A stretch of 64,000 nt of DNA from Phocicoccus schoeneichii. GTDB lineage: Bacteria; Bacillota; Bacilli; Staphylococcales; Salinicoccaceae. Within the stretch, counting starts at the first letter, position 1; each line of letters begins with the position of its first letter. The translations under genes were made by a program, and so were the position numbers. The notes under the pieces were generated by a model. The model worked only from the letters and a program-made list of their open reading frames with translations, was not told where the DNA came from and did not search any database. Positions 1 through 7,552 of this stretch are shown one piece after another. The stretch spans positions 496,001 to 560,000 of the forward strand of contig NZ_BMDB01000001.1 of NCBI RefSeq assembly GCF_014635565.1, in the 5' to 3' direction.

Positions 1-114
1 CTGTTCCCATAACCCCATTAATTTCGCTTGGTATTCTCTAGATTCTTAATATGTAGGATAAGATAATTCTTCTTGTGTATTGCTAATAACCGACAGAAAA
101 GGATATTTCCCCAT
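1..114 (-). pseudogene. Leftward open frame at window edge with an in-frame stop (possible broken gene or leader peptide)
   Basis: An ATG at 112-114 on the minus strand follows a good Shine-Dalgarno sequence (AAGGGG, about 7 bases upstream). The frame encodes 22 residues beginning MGKYPFLSV and stops at a TAA at 46-48. The same frame then stays open for 15 more codons to the window edge with protein-like composition (ESREYQAKLM...). This fits a gene interrupted by a nonsense mutation, or a short leader peptide before a longer gene. The operator-like repeats at 131-182 lie directly upstream. I do not recognise the product, and the rest of it is outside the window, so the call is weak. Confidence 0.25.
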
Positions 115-130
115 TTAATAACCCCTTTTT

Positions 131-182
131 TAGGTATTACCTAATTTTTTTAGGTATTACCTATTTTTTTAGGTTTTACCTA
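131..182. promoter_or_regulatory. Three tandem palindromic operator-like sites
   Basis: The 13-base unit TAGGTATTACCTA occurs at 131-143 and 151-163, with a one-base variant (TAGGTTTTACCTA) at 170-182. The first two units contain a perfect palindrome (AGGTA-T-TACCT). The centres are 20 and 19 bases apart, about two helical turns, and the spacers are T-rich. Such a series on one helix face is typical of cooperative repressor binding or of iterons. A plausible leftward promoter lies just right of it (TTGCCC, 17 bases, TACATT with an upstream TG, about 183-210), so the sites would fall immediately downstream of that promoter. I cannot assign the regulator. Confidence 0.6.
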
Positions 183-191
183 ATGTAACAT

Positions 192-308
192 ATGATTACT
201 AAACGGGCAACTTGCTCATTCTACGGTGTTATCATCATTGTTTCAATTGTATTTTTACCAATTATATTCAACTTCGATATTTCACCTTTCCCGTCGGCAT
301 TTAAATAA
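192..308 (+). CDS. Possible 38-residue membrane peptide
   Basis: This is a short open frame on the plus strand, starting MITKRATCSF and ending SPFPSAFK. It has a basic N terminus, one hydrophobic stretch over residues 12-28 that could span the membrane, and a short polar tail. An intrinsic terminator follows 13 bases after the stop (322-343), which supports a real rightward transcript. No good Shine-Dalgarno sequence precedes the ATG, and the frame is short enough to be chance. Its size and shape resemble small hydrophobic peptides such as type I toxins, but no family is recognised. It lies divergent from the broken leftward frame, with the operator repeats between them. Confidence 0.27.
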   Translation: MITKRATCSFYGVIIIVSIVFLPIIFNFDISPFPSAFK

Positions 309-321
309 GATTAAATTCACG

Positions 322-350
322 CTCCTGACGACAATGTCAGGAGTTATTTT
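322..350 (+). terminator. Intrinsic terminator after the small peptide frame
   Basis: An eight-pair stem (CTCCTGAC at 322-329, GTCAGGAG at 336-343) with a six-base loop is followed on the plus strand by TTATTTTGTGTTT. It marks the end of a rightward transcript, and the only candidate gene for that transcript is the 192-308 frame. Confidence 0.6.
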
Positions 351-369
351 GTGTTTATCTATTAATAAA

Positions 370-412
370 AATTCAAAAAAATCACCCATCAATTGATAAA
401 TACTGATGGGTG
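370..412 (-). terminator. Intrinsic terminator of the transporter operon
   Basis: A nine-pair stem (CACCCATCA at 383-391 with TGATGGGTG at 404-412) is followed on the minus strand by ATTTTTTTG. It lies 17 bases past the stop of the MFS gene and closes the 4380-429 cassette. Confidence 0.8.
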
Positions 413-428
413 AAAAACTATATATTTA

Positions 429-1718
429 TTAGTTTGCTTCTTCTGTGTGAAGTTCAAGCTTCTTATGCTTTTTCATTCTGTCAATATTATCTGACTCATC
501 GAGTAATGATGATGCGATAATACCTACTAATGTAAATCCTGCTGCTACGTAGAATGCCATGTTGAAGCTTCCTGAAACGTCTGTGATCCAACCAGTAAGT
601 CCTGGTGCTAAGATTGACGCTGACATACCGATGAAGTTATATACACCAAATGACGTAGATAATCCAACACGTGGAGCTGCGTCTGCTACTACAGCGATTA
701 ACACAGGGTTAGTTGAGATCTTACCGAATAATCCGTAAAGGATTAACGCAACGTATAATACAGTCATGCTATCGAAGAATACGATAGAAATCATTGAAAT
801 GAATGCTACTGGTAGCATTACGAGTAATACTGGTTTACGACGACCTAGTTTGTCTGAAATCCAAGATAGGATTAATGAACCAGGAATTGCAGCCCAAGGT
901 ACTAAAGATGTTACGAATGCAACGTCTGAACCTTGTACACCACGTTCGTTTAATAAGTACGTTGGTAACCAAGTTAAGATTACGAAGAATCCGTAGATTG
1001 AACAGAAAATTGTGATGAACGCTAAGATTAAGTTACGCTTCTTAAATAAGTCAATGATCTTAAGTTTTTCTTCAACAACTACTTCTGCGCCACTTTCTTT
1101 TTCTTGTTGTTTCATTGCTTCGATATGTGGTGCACGTTCTTTAACTAAGAACAACATTACAATACCAAGTAAGATTACCGGGATAGAAATAATGATAAAT
1201 GGCCATTTCCAGTCTAGTCCCATGTCAAACACAGTGATTGTTGAAATATACATACCGATTGAAGTACCGAATGCCATACCGGAGTTAATTAATGCAGAAC
1301 CTAAAGTGATTCTTTCGGGTGGAATTGCTTCAGATGATAATGCATATTGTGGTCCGTAGTACATTCCTTGGAATAAACCAACTAAGAACCATGCAACAAT
1401 GAACAGGATGTATGTTGTCATCATACCTGTCAGTGCTGCGAAGATACCAAATCCGATTGTACCGATAATAACCATAGTCTTACGACCAACTTTATCTCCA
1501 ATAATTCCTGATGGAACCTGAGATAATGTATAACCAATAAAGAATATAGACATGATGTTACCAGCTTGGCTGTTAGATAAGTTGAATTCCTCCATGATTG
1601 TTGGAATTAATGGTGCGAGGACTTGGCGTGTCGCATAGATTACGAGCCAACCAAGTGTGAACAGTACAACTATCTTGATCCAATATTTATTGGATACTGC
1701 AGTATTTGAATTGTTCAA
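429..1718 (-). CDS. MFS transporter, anion:cation symporter type
   Basis: This 429-residue integral membrane protein has about 12 hydrophobic segments in two halves. The MFS signature loop GDKVGRK is at residues 74-80 and its repeat (SDKLGRR) is in the second half, around residue 285. The overall shape matches the anion:cation symporter branch, which includes sugar-acid, phthalate and organic-anion carriers. The start is a TTG at 1716-1718 behind a GGAGAGG site. It is the last gene of a probable three-gene operon with a lactate-permease homologue and a 2-hydroxyacid dehydrogenase, so a carboxylate or hydroxy-acid substrate is likely. The exact substrate cannot be read from the sequence. Confidence 0.8.
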   Translation of the reverse strand: MNNSNTAVSNKYWIKIVVLFTLGWLVIYATRQVLAPLIPTIMEEFNLSNSQAGNIMSIFFIGYTLSQVPSGIIGDKVGRKTMVIIGTIGFGIFAALTGMMTTYILFIVAWFLVGLFQGMYYGPQYALSSEAIPPERITLGSALINSGMAFGTSIGMYISTITVFDMGLDWKWPFIIISIPVILLGIVMLFLVKERAPHIEAMKQQEKESGAEVVVEEKLKIIDLFKKRNLILAFITIFCSIYGFFVILTWLPTYLLNERGVQGSDVAFVTSLVPWAAIPGSLILSWISDKLGRRKPVLLVMLPVAFISMISIVFFDSMTVLYVALILYGLFGKISTNPVLIAVVADAAPRVGLSTSFGVYNFIGMSASILAPGLTGWITDVSGSFNMAFYVAAGFTLVGIIASSLLDESDNIDRMKKHKKLELHTEEAN

Positions 1719-1773
1719 AAGAAACCTCTCCTAAATATATTTTTATTTTTTAAATCATTAAAACCAATTGTTG

Positions 1774-3399
1774 TTAAGTCATTGTGTATGCAAGCATAAA
1801 GTTAATAATACAGATGATTGTTATTAACAGTAAACTATACTTTAGCGTAAATGACAGTATTTCTGATTCTTTACCATTTTGTCCAACAGCTGCTGCTGCA
1901 ATTGCGAGTGACGTTGGTGCAATTGGTTTAGCCATTGCACCACCTACTGTGTTCGCAGCTACAAATAATGATGGATTTAATGCAAGTTGTTTTGCTGTCA
2001 CAACTTGAAGACCTGCAAATAATGCGTTGTTGTTTACTACTGATCCCGTTAAGAATACCCCTAGCCAACCAAGTAATGGACTAAATAGTGGGAATAACAT
2101 TCCCGTATTTGCGAGTGCTAATCCAATAGATGCACTTAATCCAGAGTAATTTGAAAGGCTTGCAAATGATAATACTAAAATAATAATGATTAATGGTGTC
2201 TTTAATTCTTTTAGTGTTTCACCAAAGAGTCCGACACGGTCTTTCATTGTAATTTCTGAGAATACTGTAGAAGTAATAATTGCTGCTACTAGAATTGCAG
2301 TACCTGTTGAAGAAATAATATCCCAGTGGAATATCGCTGGCATCGCTGTTTCTTCTAAAGCAATCGGTGCAGATTGTATTATGCGTTCATGCAAGTTAGG
2401 TATCTTGATATGAAGTGTTGTGAATGATAAAGGTCCATTTTCAGCAAATAGTTTACTGAAGAATGGTAAACTCCAGATACCAATTACAATGGTAAGGAAA
2501 TAGAATGGTGACCATCCTCTTAATAGCTGTTTAAACGATAATTTTTCAGCTATTTTTGTGCGATCTGCATTAGGCTCATAATACACATTTTTCGGTTCCC
2601 ATTTTCTCATTACGAGTGCGAGTGTAAGCATCGCAAGTAGAGATGGAATAATGTTTGTAAGTTCTGGACCAACAAAAGTCGCAATTAAGAACTGGAATAC
2701 TGAGAATACAAGACTAACAGTAATCAGTGCTGGGAAAATTTCTTTAACACCTTTGATTCCATCTTGAATAAAAATTAGTAAGAACGGAACAATGAATGCA
2801 ATCACAGGTACAGATAAGGCTGTAAGTGCTGAAAGTTCAGACACAGGCATATTTCCAACTTCTGCACCAGTAAATACTCCAATACCAACTGTTGCAAATA
2901 CACCAGTTGCAGCGTTTGAAATCAAACAGAAGCCAGCTGCTTTAATTGGATGGAATCCTAGTGAAACAAGTAATGCCGAACAGATGGCAATCGGTACACC
3001 GAGTCCAGAAACTCCTTCTAAGAACGAAAGGAAACAGAACCCGATAACGAGCAATTGAATGCGTTGATCATTTGAAATTCCGATAATCGTTTTACCAACA
3101 ATATCGAATTTTCCGGATTTTACAGACATCTTATATAACCAAACTGCCATGATAATAATATAACCAATTGGCCATAACGCTTTACCTACCCCTAATATGA
3201 GTGAAAGTAATGCTGCATCAATTGGCATCTTATATACGAATGTTGTGATTAGAAGCGCCGAAATAAGTGTCAAAGACGCAGCAATTGTCCCTTTCAACTT
3301 AAATACGGTTAGTCCGAGTAAAAAAACTACAATAGGTATTACAGCAACGAGTCCACTTAGGATCTCGTTTCCAATTGGGTTATATTCTTGAAACCACAT
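1774..3399 (-). CDS. L-lactate permease family transporter (LctP/LldP)
   Basis: The protein has 541 residues and many hydrophobic segments, and it matches the LctP/LldP lactate:proton symporter family in length and in conserved blocks such as the GVSGLGVPIAICSALL region and the C-terminal NTVGGAMAKPIAPTSLAIA region. Family members import lactate and often glycolate. The gene lies 24 bases downstream of a 2-hydroxyacid dehydrogenase and 55 bases upstream of an MFS carrier, all on one strand, so uptake of a 2-hydroxy acid for oxidation by the dehydrogenase is a sensible inference. The start is an ATG with only a weak ribosome binding site. No Rex or CcpA site was recognised upstream. Confidence 0.88.
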   Translation of the reverse strand: MWFQEYNPIGNEILSGLVAVIPIVVFLLGLTVFKLKGTIAASLTLISALLITTFVYKMPIDAALLSLILGVGKALWPIGYIIIMAVWLYKMSVKSGKFDIVGKTIIGISNDQRIQLLVIGFCFLSFLEGVSGLGVPIAICSALLVSLGFHPIKAAGFCLISNAATGVFATVGIGVFTGAEVGNMPVSELSALTALSVPVIAFIVPFLLIFIQDGIKGVKEIFPALITVSLVFSVFQFLIATFVGPELTNIIPSLLAMLTLALVMRKWEPKNVYYEPNADRTKIAEKLSFKQLLRGWSPFYFLTIVIGIWSLPFFSKLFAENGPLSFTTLHIKIPNLHERIIQSAPIALEETAMPAIFHWDIISSTGTAILVAAIITSTVFSEITMKDRVGLFGETLKELKTPLIIIILVLSFASLSNYSGLSASIGLALANTGMLFPLFSPLLGWLGVFLTGSVVNNNALFAGLQVVTAKQLALNPSLFVAANTVGGAMAKPIAPTSLAIAAAAVGQNGKESEILSFTLKYSLLLITIICIINFMLAYTMT

Positions 3400-3423
3400 G
3401 TGTTCATCAATCTTTCTTAATTG

Positions 3424-4380
3424 TTATTTTTTTATAAGGTTTGTAGGATTTCCATTTAGGAAGTTCACTGTATTTTTGAATGCTGTTTCAGCACGGAGTA
3501 CCATGGCTTCATCTGTTAAGAAACCAACATGTGGTGTTAAGATTGTATTTTTTGCTGAGAGTATTTTATAATCCCTTGGAATCGGTGGTTCCATGTCGAA
3601 GACATCGAGTCCAGCACCGGCAATCACTTCATTGTTCAATGCATCCGCAAGTGCATCATTGTCTACAACTGGACCTCTCGCACAGTTAATTAAAATCGCA
3701 CTTGATTTCATTTTTTCAAGTTCTTCTTTACCAATCATGTGCTTTGTATCTTTTGTTGCAGGCACATGAAGTGTAACAATATCCGATTGTTCTAAGAGAT
3801 CATCCATTGAAACGTACTCTACACCAAGTTCTAGTGCTTTATTGTTTACTGATGAAGTATTTGCTGCAAGGAGTTTTGCACCAAACGCTTTAAATAAAGC
3901 TGCGGTTTCAACACCGATTTTTCCAGTACCAATAATACCTACTGTTTTATTTTTAATTTCACGCCCTTGGAATGCACCAGGGAAGTCTTCTGCTCTTCTT
4001 GTATCCTTGTCACCTTTAGTGATTTGTCTATAAAGATCTAATACTAAACCAATAACGAGTTCTGCAACTGCTGTATTCGCATATCCAGCTGCATTACAAA
4101 TTAAAATGTCACTGTTGTCATCAAGCTCAACATGGTCTACTCCTGTAAATGCAACATTGATTAGTTTTAAATTAGGGTTATTTTCAATCGCTTCTTTTGG
4201 ATACGGATTGTTTGCGATCATGATGACATCTGCATCCTTACTGCGTTCTACGAGTTCTTCTGTGTCAGTTGTTTTTGTATTGTAATACTCGAACTCATGA
4301 CCTAAATCTTTTATTTCTTTCGCAAGTGTTTCAATTGTTTCATCACTTACGTTTAAAGGCTCTAATAATTTTACTAACAT
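3424..4380 (-). CDS. D-isomer-specific 2-hydroxyacid dehydrogenase (NAD-dependent)
   Basis: This 318-residue protein probably interconverts a 2-hydroxy acid and its 2-keto acid using NAD(H). The catalytic triad of the family is visible: Arg235 in NCARGP, Glu264 in FDMEPP and His284 in TPHVGF. The nucleotide-binding motif GTGKIG is at residues 151-156. It resembles phosphoglycerate dehydrogenase and hydroxypyruvate/glyoxylate reductase but has no C-terminal ACT domain. An in-frame ATG three codons upstream abuts the AAAAGGGG ribosome site; the ATG at 4378-4380 has proper spacing and is preferred. It is the first gene of the cassette with the lactate-type permease. The true substrate is unknown. 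Confidence 0.85.
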   Translation of the reverse strand: MLVKLLEPLNVSDETIETLAKEIKDLGHEFEYYNTKTTDTEELVERSKDADVIMIANNPYPKEAIENNPNLKLINVAFTGVDHVELDDNSDILICNAAGYANTAVAELVIGLVLDLYRQITKGDKDTRRAEDFPGAFQGREIKNKTVGIIGTGKIGVETAALFKAFGAKLLAANTSSVNNKALELGVEYVSMDDLLEQSDIVTLHVPATKDTKHMIGKEELEKMKSSAILINCARGPVVDNDALADALNNEVIAGAGLDVFDMEPPIPRDYKILSAKNTILTPHVGFLTDEAMVLRAETAFKNTVNFLNGNPTNLIKK

Positions 4381-4476
4381 ACATATCATCCCCTTTTAAT
4401 AAAATTTCATCCTTAACTTAATAGTATAGCTTTATACACGACTTTTAGTATGTCTATAAAGTACAAAACACCTTAC

Positions 4477-4505
4477 ACTCTTTTGTATGTTTTTAACAAA
4501 AGAGT
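4477..4505 (-). terminator. Hairpin after ynbB
   Basis: A perfect ten-pair inverted repeat (4477-4486 with 4496-4505, nine-base loop) begins three bases after the ynbB stop. The minus-strand T tract is weak (GTAAGGTGTTTTG), while the plus strand has CTTTTATTTATT, so termination of ynbB is likely but may be leaky. Confidence 0.5.
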
Positions 4506-4508
4506 CTT

Positions 4509-5732
4509 TTATTTATTCAAACCATCTAAAATATATTCGAGTGCATAAGTCACATGTTCTATTGTGAGTCCACCTTGTACAAAGGCAATATACGGTGGTT
4601 TAATTGGCCCGTCTGCTGAAAGTTCTAATGATGCACCTTGCACAAACGTTCCTGCCGCCATGATGACTTCATTTTCATATCCAGGAATTTGATCTGGAAT
4701 CGGTAGGAATCTTGAGTTCACTGGTGACGCACTTTGAACCATTTGAATGAACGTGATCATTTCGTCTGGATTGTTAAAATAGACACTCTGAATGATGTCT
4801 GTACGTCTCGCATCAAAACTTGGATTGGTTGTAAATCCAAGTTTTTCTAATGTTTTACTCATGAGAACTGCACCATTTAAACTTTCAATGACTGCATGGG
4901 GTGCCATGAAGAATCCTTGGTACATTTCGTTCAATCCAGTGAGCGTCGCACCCATTTCTTTACCAATTCCTGGTACAGTGAGTCTGTAGCTGATACGTTT
5001 AATTAAATCTTCACGACCAACGATGTACCCACCCATCTTAGCGAGTCCACCACCCGGATTTTTAATTAAGCTTCCTGCAACAACGTCTGCTCCAACTTCA
5101 ACAGGTTCTCTTGTTTCAACAAATTCTCCGTAACAGTTGTCTACAAAAATAATGATGTCTTTATGTCTGTCTTTTATCTCTTTAATAATTGCAGCTATTT
5201 CAGAAATCGTTACTGATTTACGCTCACTGTATCCGCGTGAACGCTGGATTCCAATAATTTTAGTATTCGGTTTTATACTTTCTAGAATTTTTTCAGTATC
5301 AAATGTGTTTTCCTTTAAGTCAACAGTATTGAATTTGATTCCAGATTCCATCATGCTCCCTACGTCATCTACACTATTTCCGATCACTTTTTCTAAAGTG
5401 TCATACGGAGTACCCGTGATGTAAAGTAACTCATCTCCTTTATTTAGGAGACTGAGCAATGAAAGTGAGATGGCATGTGTACCTGAAATGATTTGTGAAC
5501 GCACGATTGCGTCCTCTGCCTTAAATACATCTCTGTAAATATCTTCTAATTTATCTCGACCTGTATCATCGTATCCATATCCAGTCGTACCGTAAAAATC
5601 ACTCTCCATCACAGAATGCGCTCTAAATGCTGACATCACTTTTTTAAAATTAAAATAAGCAATTTTCTTATTTTCTTTTATAATTGGATCAATTTCTAAT
5701 AACGTTTCTTGTATTAAATCAAAATTATTCAT
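4509..5732 (-). CDS. ynbB: PLP-dependent methionine gamma-lyase family protein (YnbB)
   Basis: The product is a 407-residue pyridoxal-phosphate enzyme of the YnbB group, historically called aluminium-resistance proteins and related to cystathionine/methionine gamma-lyases. Visible landmarks are the TTGYGYDDTGRD region (residues 49-60), the aspartate that contacts the cofactor ring in FVDNCYGEF (Asp198) and the likely Schiff-base lysine in GSLIKNPGGG (Lys224). Its physiological substrate is not established. It lies two bases after hflX, and its ribosome site (AAGGAGT) is inside the end of hflX, so the two are co-translated. In Staphylococcus and Bacillus this pair is followed by glnR-glnA; here an unrelated transporter cassette follows. 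Confidence 0.87.
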   Translation of the reverse strand: MNNFDLIQETLLEIDPIIKENKKIAYFNFKKVMSAFRAHSVMESDFYGTTGYGYDDTGRDKLEDIYRDVFKAEDAIVRSQIISGTHAISLSLLSLLNKGDELLYITGTPYDTLEKVIGNSVDDVGSMMESGIKFNTVDLKENTFDTEKILESIKPNTKIIGIQRSRGYSERKSVTISEIAAIIKEIKDRHKDIIIFVDNCYGEFVETREPVEVGADVVAGSLIKNPGGGLAKMGGYIVGREDLIKRISYRLTVPGIGKEMGATLTGLNEMYQGFFMAPHAVIESLNGAVLMSKTLEKLGFTTNPSFDARRTDIIQSVYFNNPDEMITFIQMVQSASPVNSRFLPIPDQIPGYENEVIMAAGTFVQGASLELSADGPIKPPYIAFVQGGLTIEHVTYALEYILDGLNK

Positions 5733-5734
5733 GT

Positions 5735-6955
5735 TTACTCCTTCAATGTTCTCTTAACGATACTCATATCTTTTGCAAACCCTTCAACTTCATACTTCAA
5801 AGTATCTTCATTGAACGTTTCTTTTTTAACATACGTATCTCGTTTTAACGTATATAATTCATCTGTCTGTGCCATTGTTAAATGTCGTTTATACGGAAAA
5901 TAATGTTCTTCAATCAATGACAACAACACAGATTTGATGTCTTCTTTATTCATATGATAGTTTGTGAACGTATATTTCTCTTCTGGGATGAATCTGAGTT
6001 CATCATTTAAATCACTCTTGTTGAAAAATACAATTTGCGGAATATCACCCATCTTTAGTTCTTCAATAAGTGCTTTTACTGTACGATACTGACTCATAAT
6101 ATCCTCATTGTTGTTATCAATCACGTGAATGAGAAAATCACTGTCCGCTGCTTCTTCTAATGTCGATTTGAAACTTTCAATCAACATCGTGGGTAGTTTC
6201 TGGATAAACCCAACTGTATCCGTAAGTAATACTTCTAGCCCTGTATTAAATTCTAAGCGCTTTGTTTTTGGATCCAGAGTCGCAAACAGTTTATTCTCTT
6301 GTAATTCATCCGCTTCAGTTAAAGTATTAAACATCGCTGACTTTCCAGCATTCGTGTATCCAATCAAACTAAATTTCGTAACAAGTGTTTTATTGCGGTC
6401 TTCACGATAACTCTCACGATGTTTCTCAATTGTCTTCAATTGGTGTTTTACTTCTTTGATACGTTCTCCAATGTGTCTTCTGTCAGTCTCTAACTTCGTT
6501 TCACCTGGACCTCTCGTACCAATTCCGGCACCAAGTCTTGATAGATTAATCCCCTGACCTCTTAGCCTAGGCACTAAATAATTTAGTTGAGCAAGTTCGA
6601 CTTGAAGCTTACCTTCGCGCGACTTTGCTCTTTGACTGAAGATATCTAAAATGACTTGTGTACGGTCAATCACGGACGCATCAAATAAAGCTTCTATATT
6701 TCGATTTTGTGAAGCGAGAATTTCATCATTCACAATCACGTAATCGATATCATCATACATCGCTCTCACTTCATCTAAAAATCCACTACCGGCATAAAAC
6801 TTACGATCTTGTCGTGAACGATTTTGGATATGCGTACCAATCACTTCGATATCAATCGATTCAGCAAGTTCTTTTAGTTCATGAACTTCTGTTTCGATTT
6901 TATACGTTTCTTTTGTATTTACAGCAACGATGACGCCTTTATATTTAAATGTCAA
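5735..6955 (-). CDS. hflX: Ribosome-associated GTPase HflX
   Basis: HflX is a GTPase that splits stalled or hibernating 70S ribosomes under stress. The 406-residue protein shows the N-terminal HflX domain, the glycine-rich linker GAGIGTRGPGETKLE around residues 142-156, and the GTPase motifs G1 (GYTNAGKS, 199-206), G3 (DTVGF, 246-250) and NKSD (312-315). The start is a TTG at 6953-6955, eight bases after GGAGTG; no in-frame ATG fits better. In many Firmicutes hflX sits beside hfq and miaA; here hfq is absent, and hflX is divergent from a peroxidase-like gene with about 90 bases between them. Confidence 0.93.
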   Translation of the reverse strand: MTFKYKGVIVAVNTKETYKIETEVHELKELAESIDIEVIGTHIQNRSRQDRKFYAGSGFLDEVRAMYDDIDYVIVNDEILASQNRNIEALFDASVIDRTQVILDIFSQRAKSREGKLQVELAQLNYLVPRLRGQGINLSRLGAGIGTRGPGETKLETDRRHIGERIKEVKHQLKTIEKHRESYREDRNKTLVTKFSLIGYTNAGKSAMFNTLTEADELQENKLFATLDPKTKRLEFNTGLEVLLTDTVGFIQKLPTMLIESFKSTLEEAADSDFLIHVIDNNNEDIMSQYRTVKALIEELKMGDIPQIVFFNKSDLNDELRFIPEEKYTFTNYHMNKEDIKSVLLSLIEEHYFPYKRHLTMAQTDELYTLKRDTYVKKETFNEDTLKYEVEGFAKDMSIVKRTLKE

Positions 6956-7011
6956 AATCCACTCACTCCATTCAATTTTCTATAAAATGTTTAGTAATTC
7001 TCTTTTTAGTC

Positions 7012-7017
7012 TATAAT
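7012..7017 (+). promoter_or_regulatory. -10 element for the peroxidase-like gene
   Basis: A perfect TATAAT lies 32 bases before the ATG of the plus-strand gene. No convincing -35 is seen; the best candidate is TTTAGT at 6990-6995, with a 16-base spacer. Confidence 0.45.
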
Positions 7018-7048
7018 CTATAGACGATAATTATAGGTGGTTAAAATA

Positions 7049-7534
7049 ATGAAACAAACTTTATATAATTTTTCAGTTTTGAATAATGATTATGAAGAAG
7101 TCCCACTCTCCCGCTACAAAGGCCGTGTTCTACTGATTTTAAATACTAATTCAGATGATATTTACTACGAAGAATTTAAAACGTTAGAATACTTATATAA
7201 AAAATATCAACCCTTTGGATTAGAAATCCTCGCCTTCCCTTCTAATAAATTTTCTGAGGGCATGATTTTAGAAGACCAAGATTTAAAAGAAGATTTTGAT
7301 CGCAAGTATGATATAGATTTTCAAGTTATGAAAAAAATTCAATTAGATAAAGACAATACTCATCCACTGTTTCGGTATCTTACTGAAAGTAAAAACCGAA
7401 TTTTTAAGAATGAAATTAAACGTGCATTCACTATGTTTTTAATCTCGAGAGAAGGCCGCATAGTAAAACGATTTAATTCTAAACGTTCTTTGGACGAATT
7501 AGAGAATTCTATACAAAAATATATAGAAGGATAA
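7049..7534 (+). CDS. Glutathione-peroxidase-fold protein lacking all catalytic residues
   Basis: This 161-residue protein aligns along its length with bacterial glutathione peroxidase/BsaA (YKGRVLLILNT, HPLFRYL and a REGRIVKRF-like region), but the catalytic tetrad is gone. The peroxidatic Cys of NTASxCG is Asp37 in NTNSDDI, the Gln of FPCNQF is Lys67 in FPSNKF, and the Trp-Asn of WNFTKF is Arg125-Ala126 in RAFTMF. There is no cysteine at all, so no resolving Cys either. Length and reading frame are intact and a good ribosome site (AGGTGG) serves the ATG at 7049, so the gene looks expressed and kept. A binding, structural or regulatory role is more likely than peroxidase activity. It is the only well-supported plus-strand gene here. 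Confidence 0.8.
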   Translation: MKQTLYNFSVLNNDYEEVPLSRYKGRVLLILNTNSDDIYYEEFKTLEYLYKKYQPFGLEILAFPSNKFSEGMILEDQDLKEDFDRKYDIDFQVMKKIQLDKDNTHPLFRYLTESKNRIFKNEIKRAFTMFLISREGRIVKRFNSKRSLDELENSIQKYIEG

Positions 7535-7552
7535 CGTTTCCTTCTATATATT
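7518..7552. terminator. Bidirectional terminator shared by the peroxidase-like gene and miaA
   Basis: A 14-pair stem (7518-7531 with 7539-7552, seven-base loop) has a seven-T tract on the plus strand and ATTTTTG on the minus strand. The stop codons of both convergent genes (plus-strand TAA ending at 7534, minus-strand TAG at 7544-7546) lie inside it. Confidence 0.85.

Noticed and set aside
131-182. CRISPR array
   Set aside because: The three repeats are 13 bases with 6-7 base spacers, and no cas genes are present; these dimensions fit operators, not CRISPR.
184-200. GlnR/TnrA-like site TGTAA-N7-TTACT near the left edge
   Set aside because: It has one mismatch to the TGTNA-N7-TNACA consensus and is AT-rich; a chance match is likely, and glnRA is not in the window.
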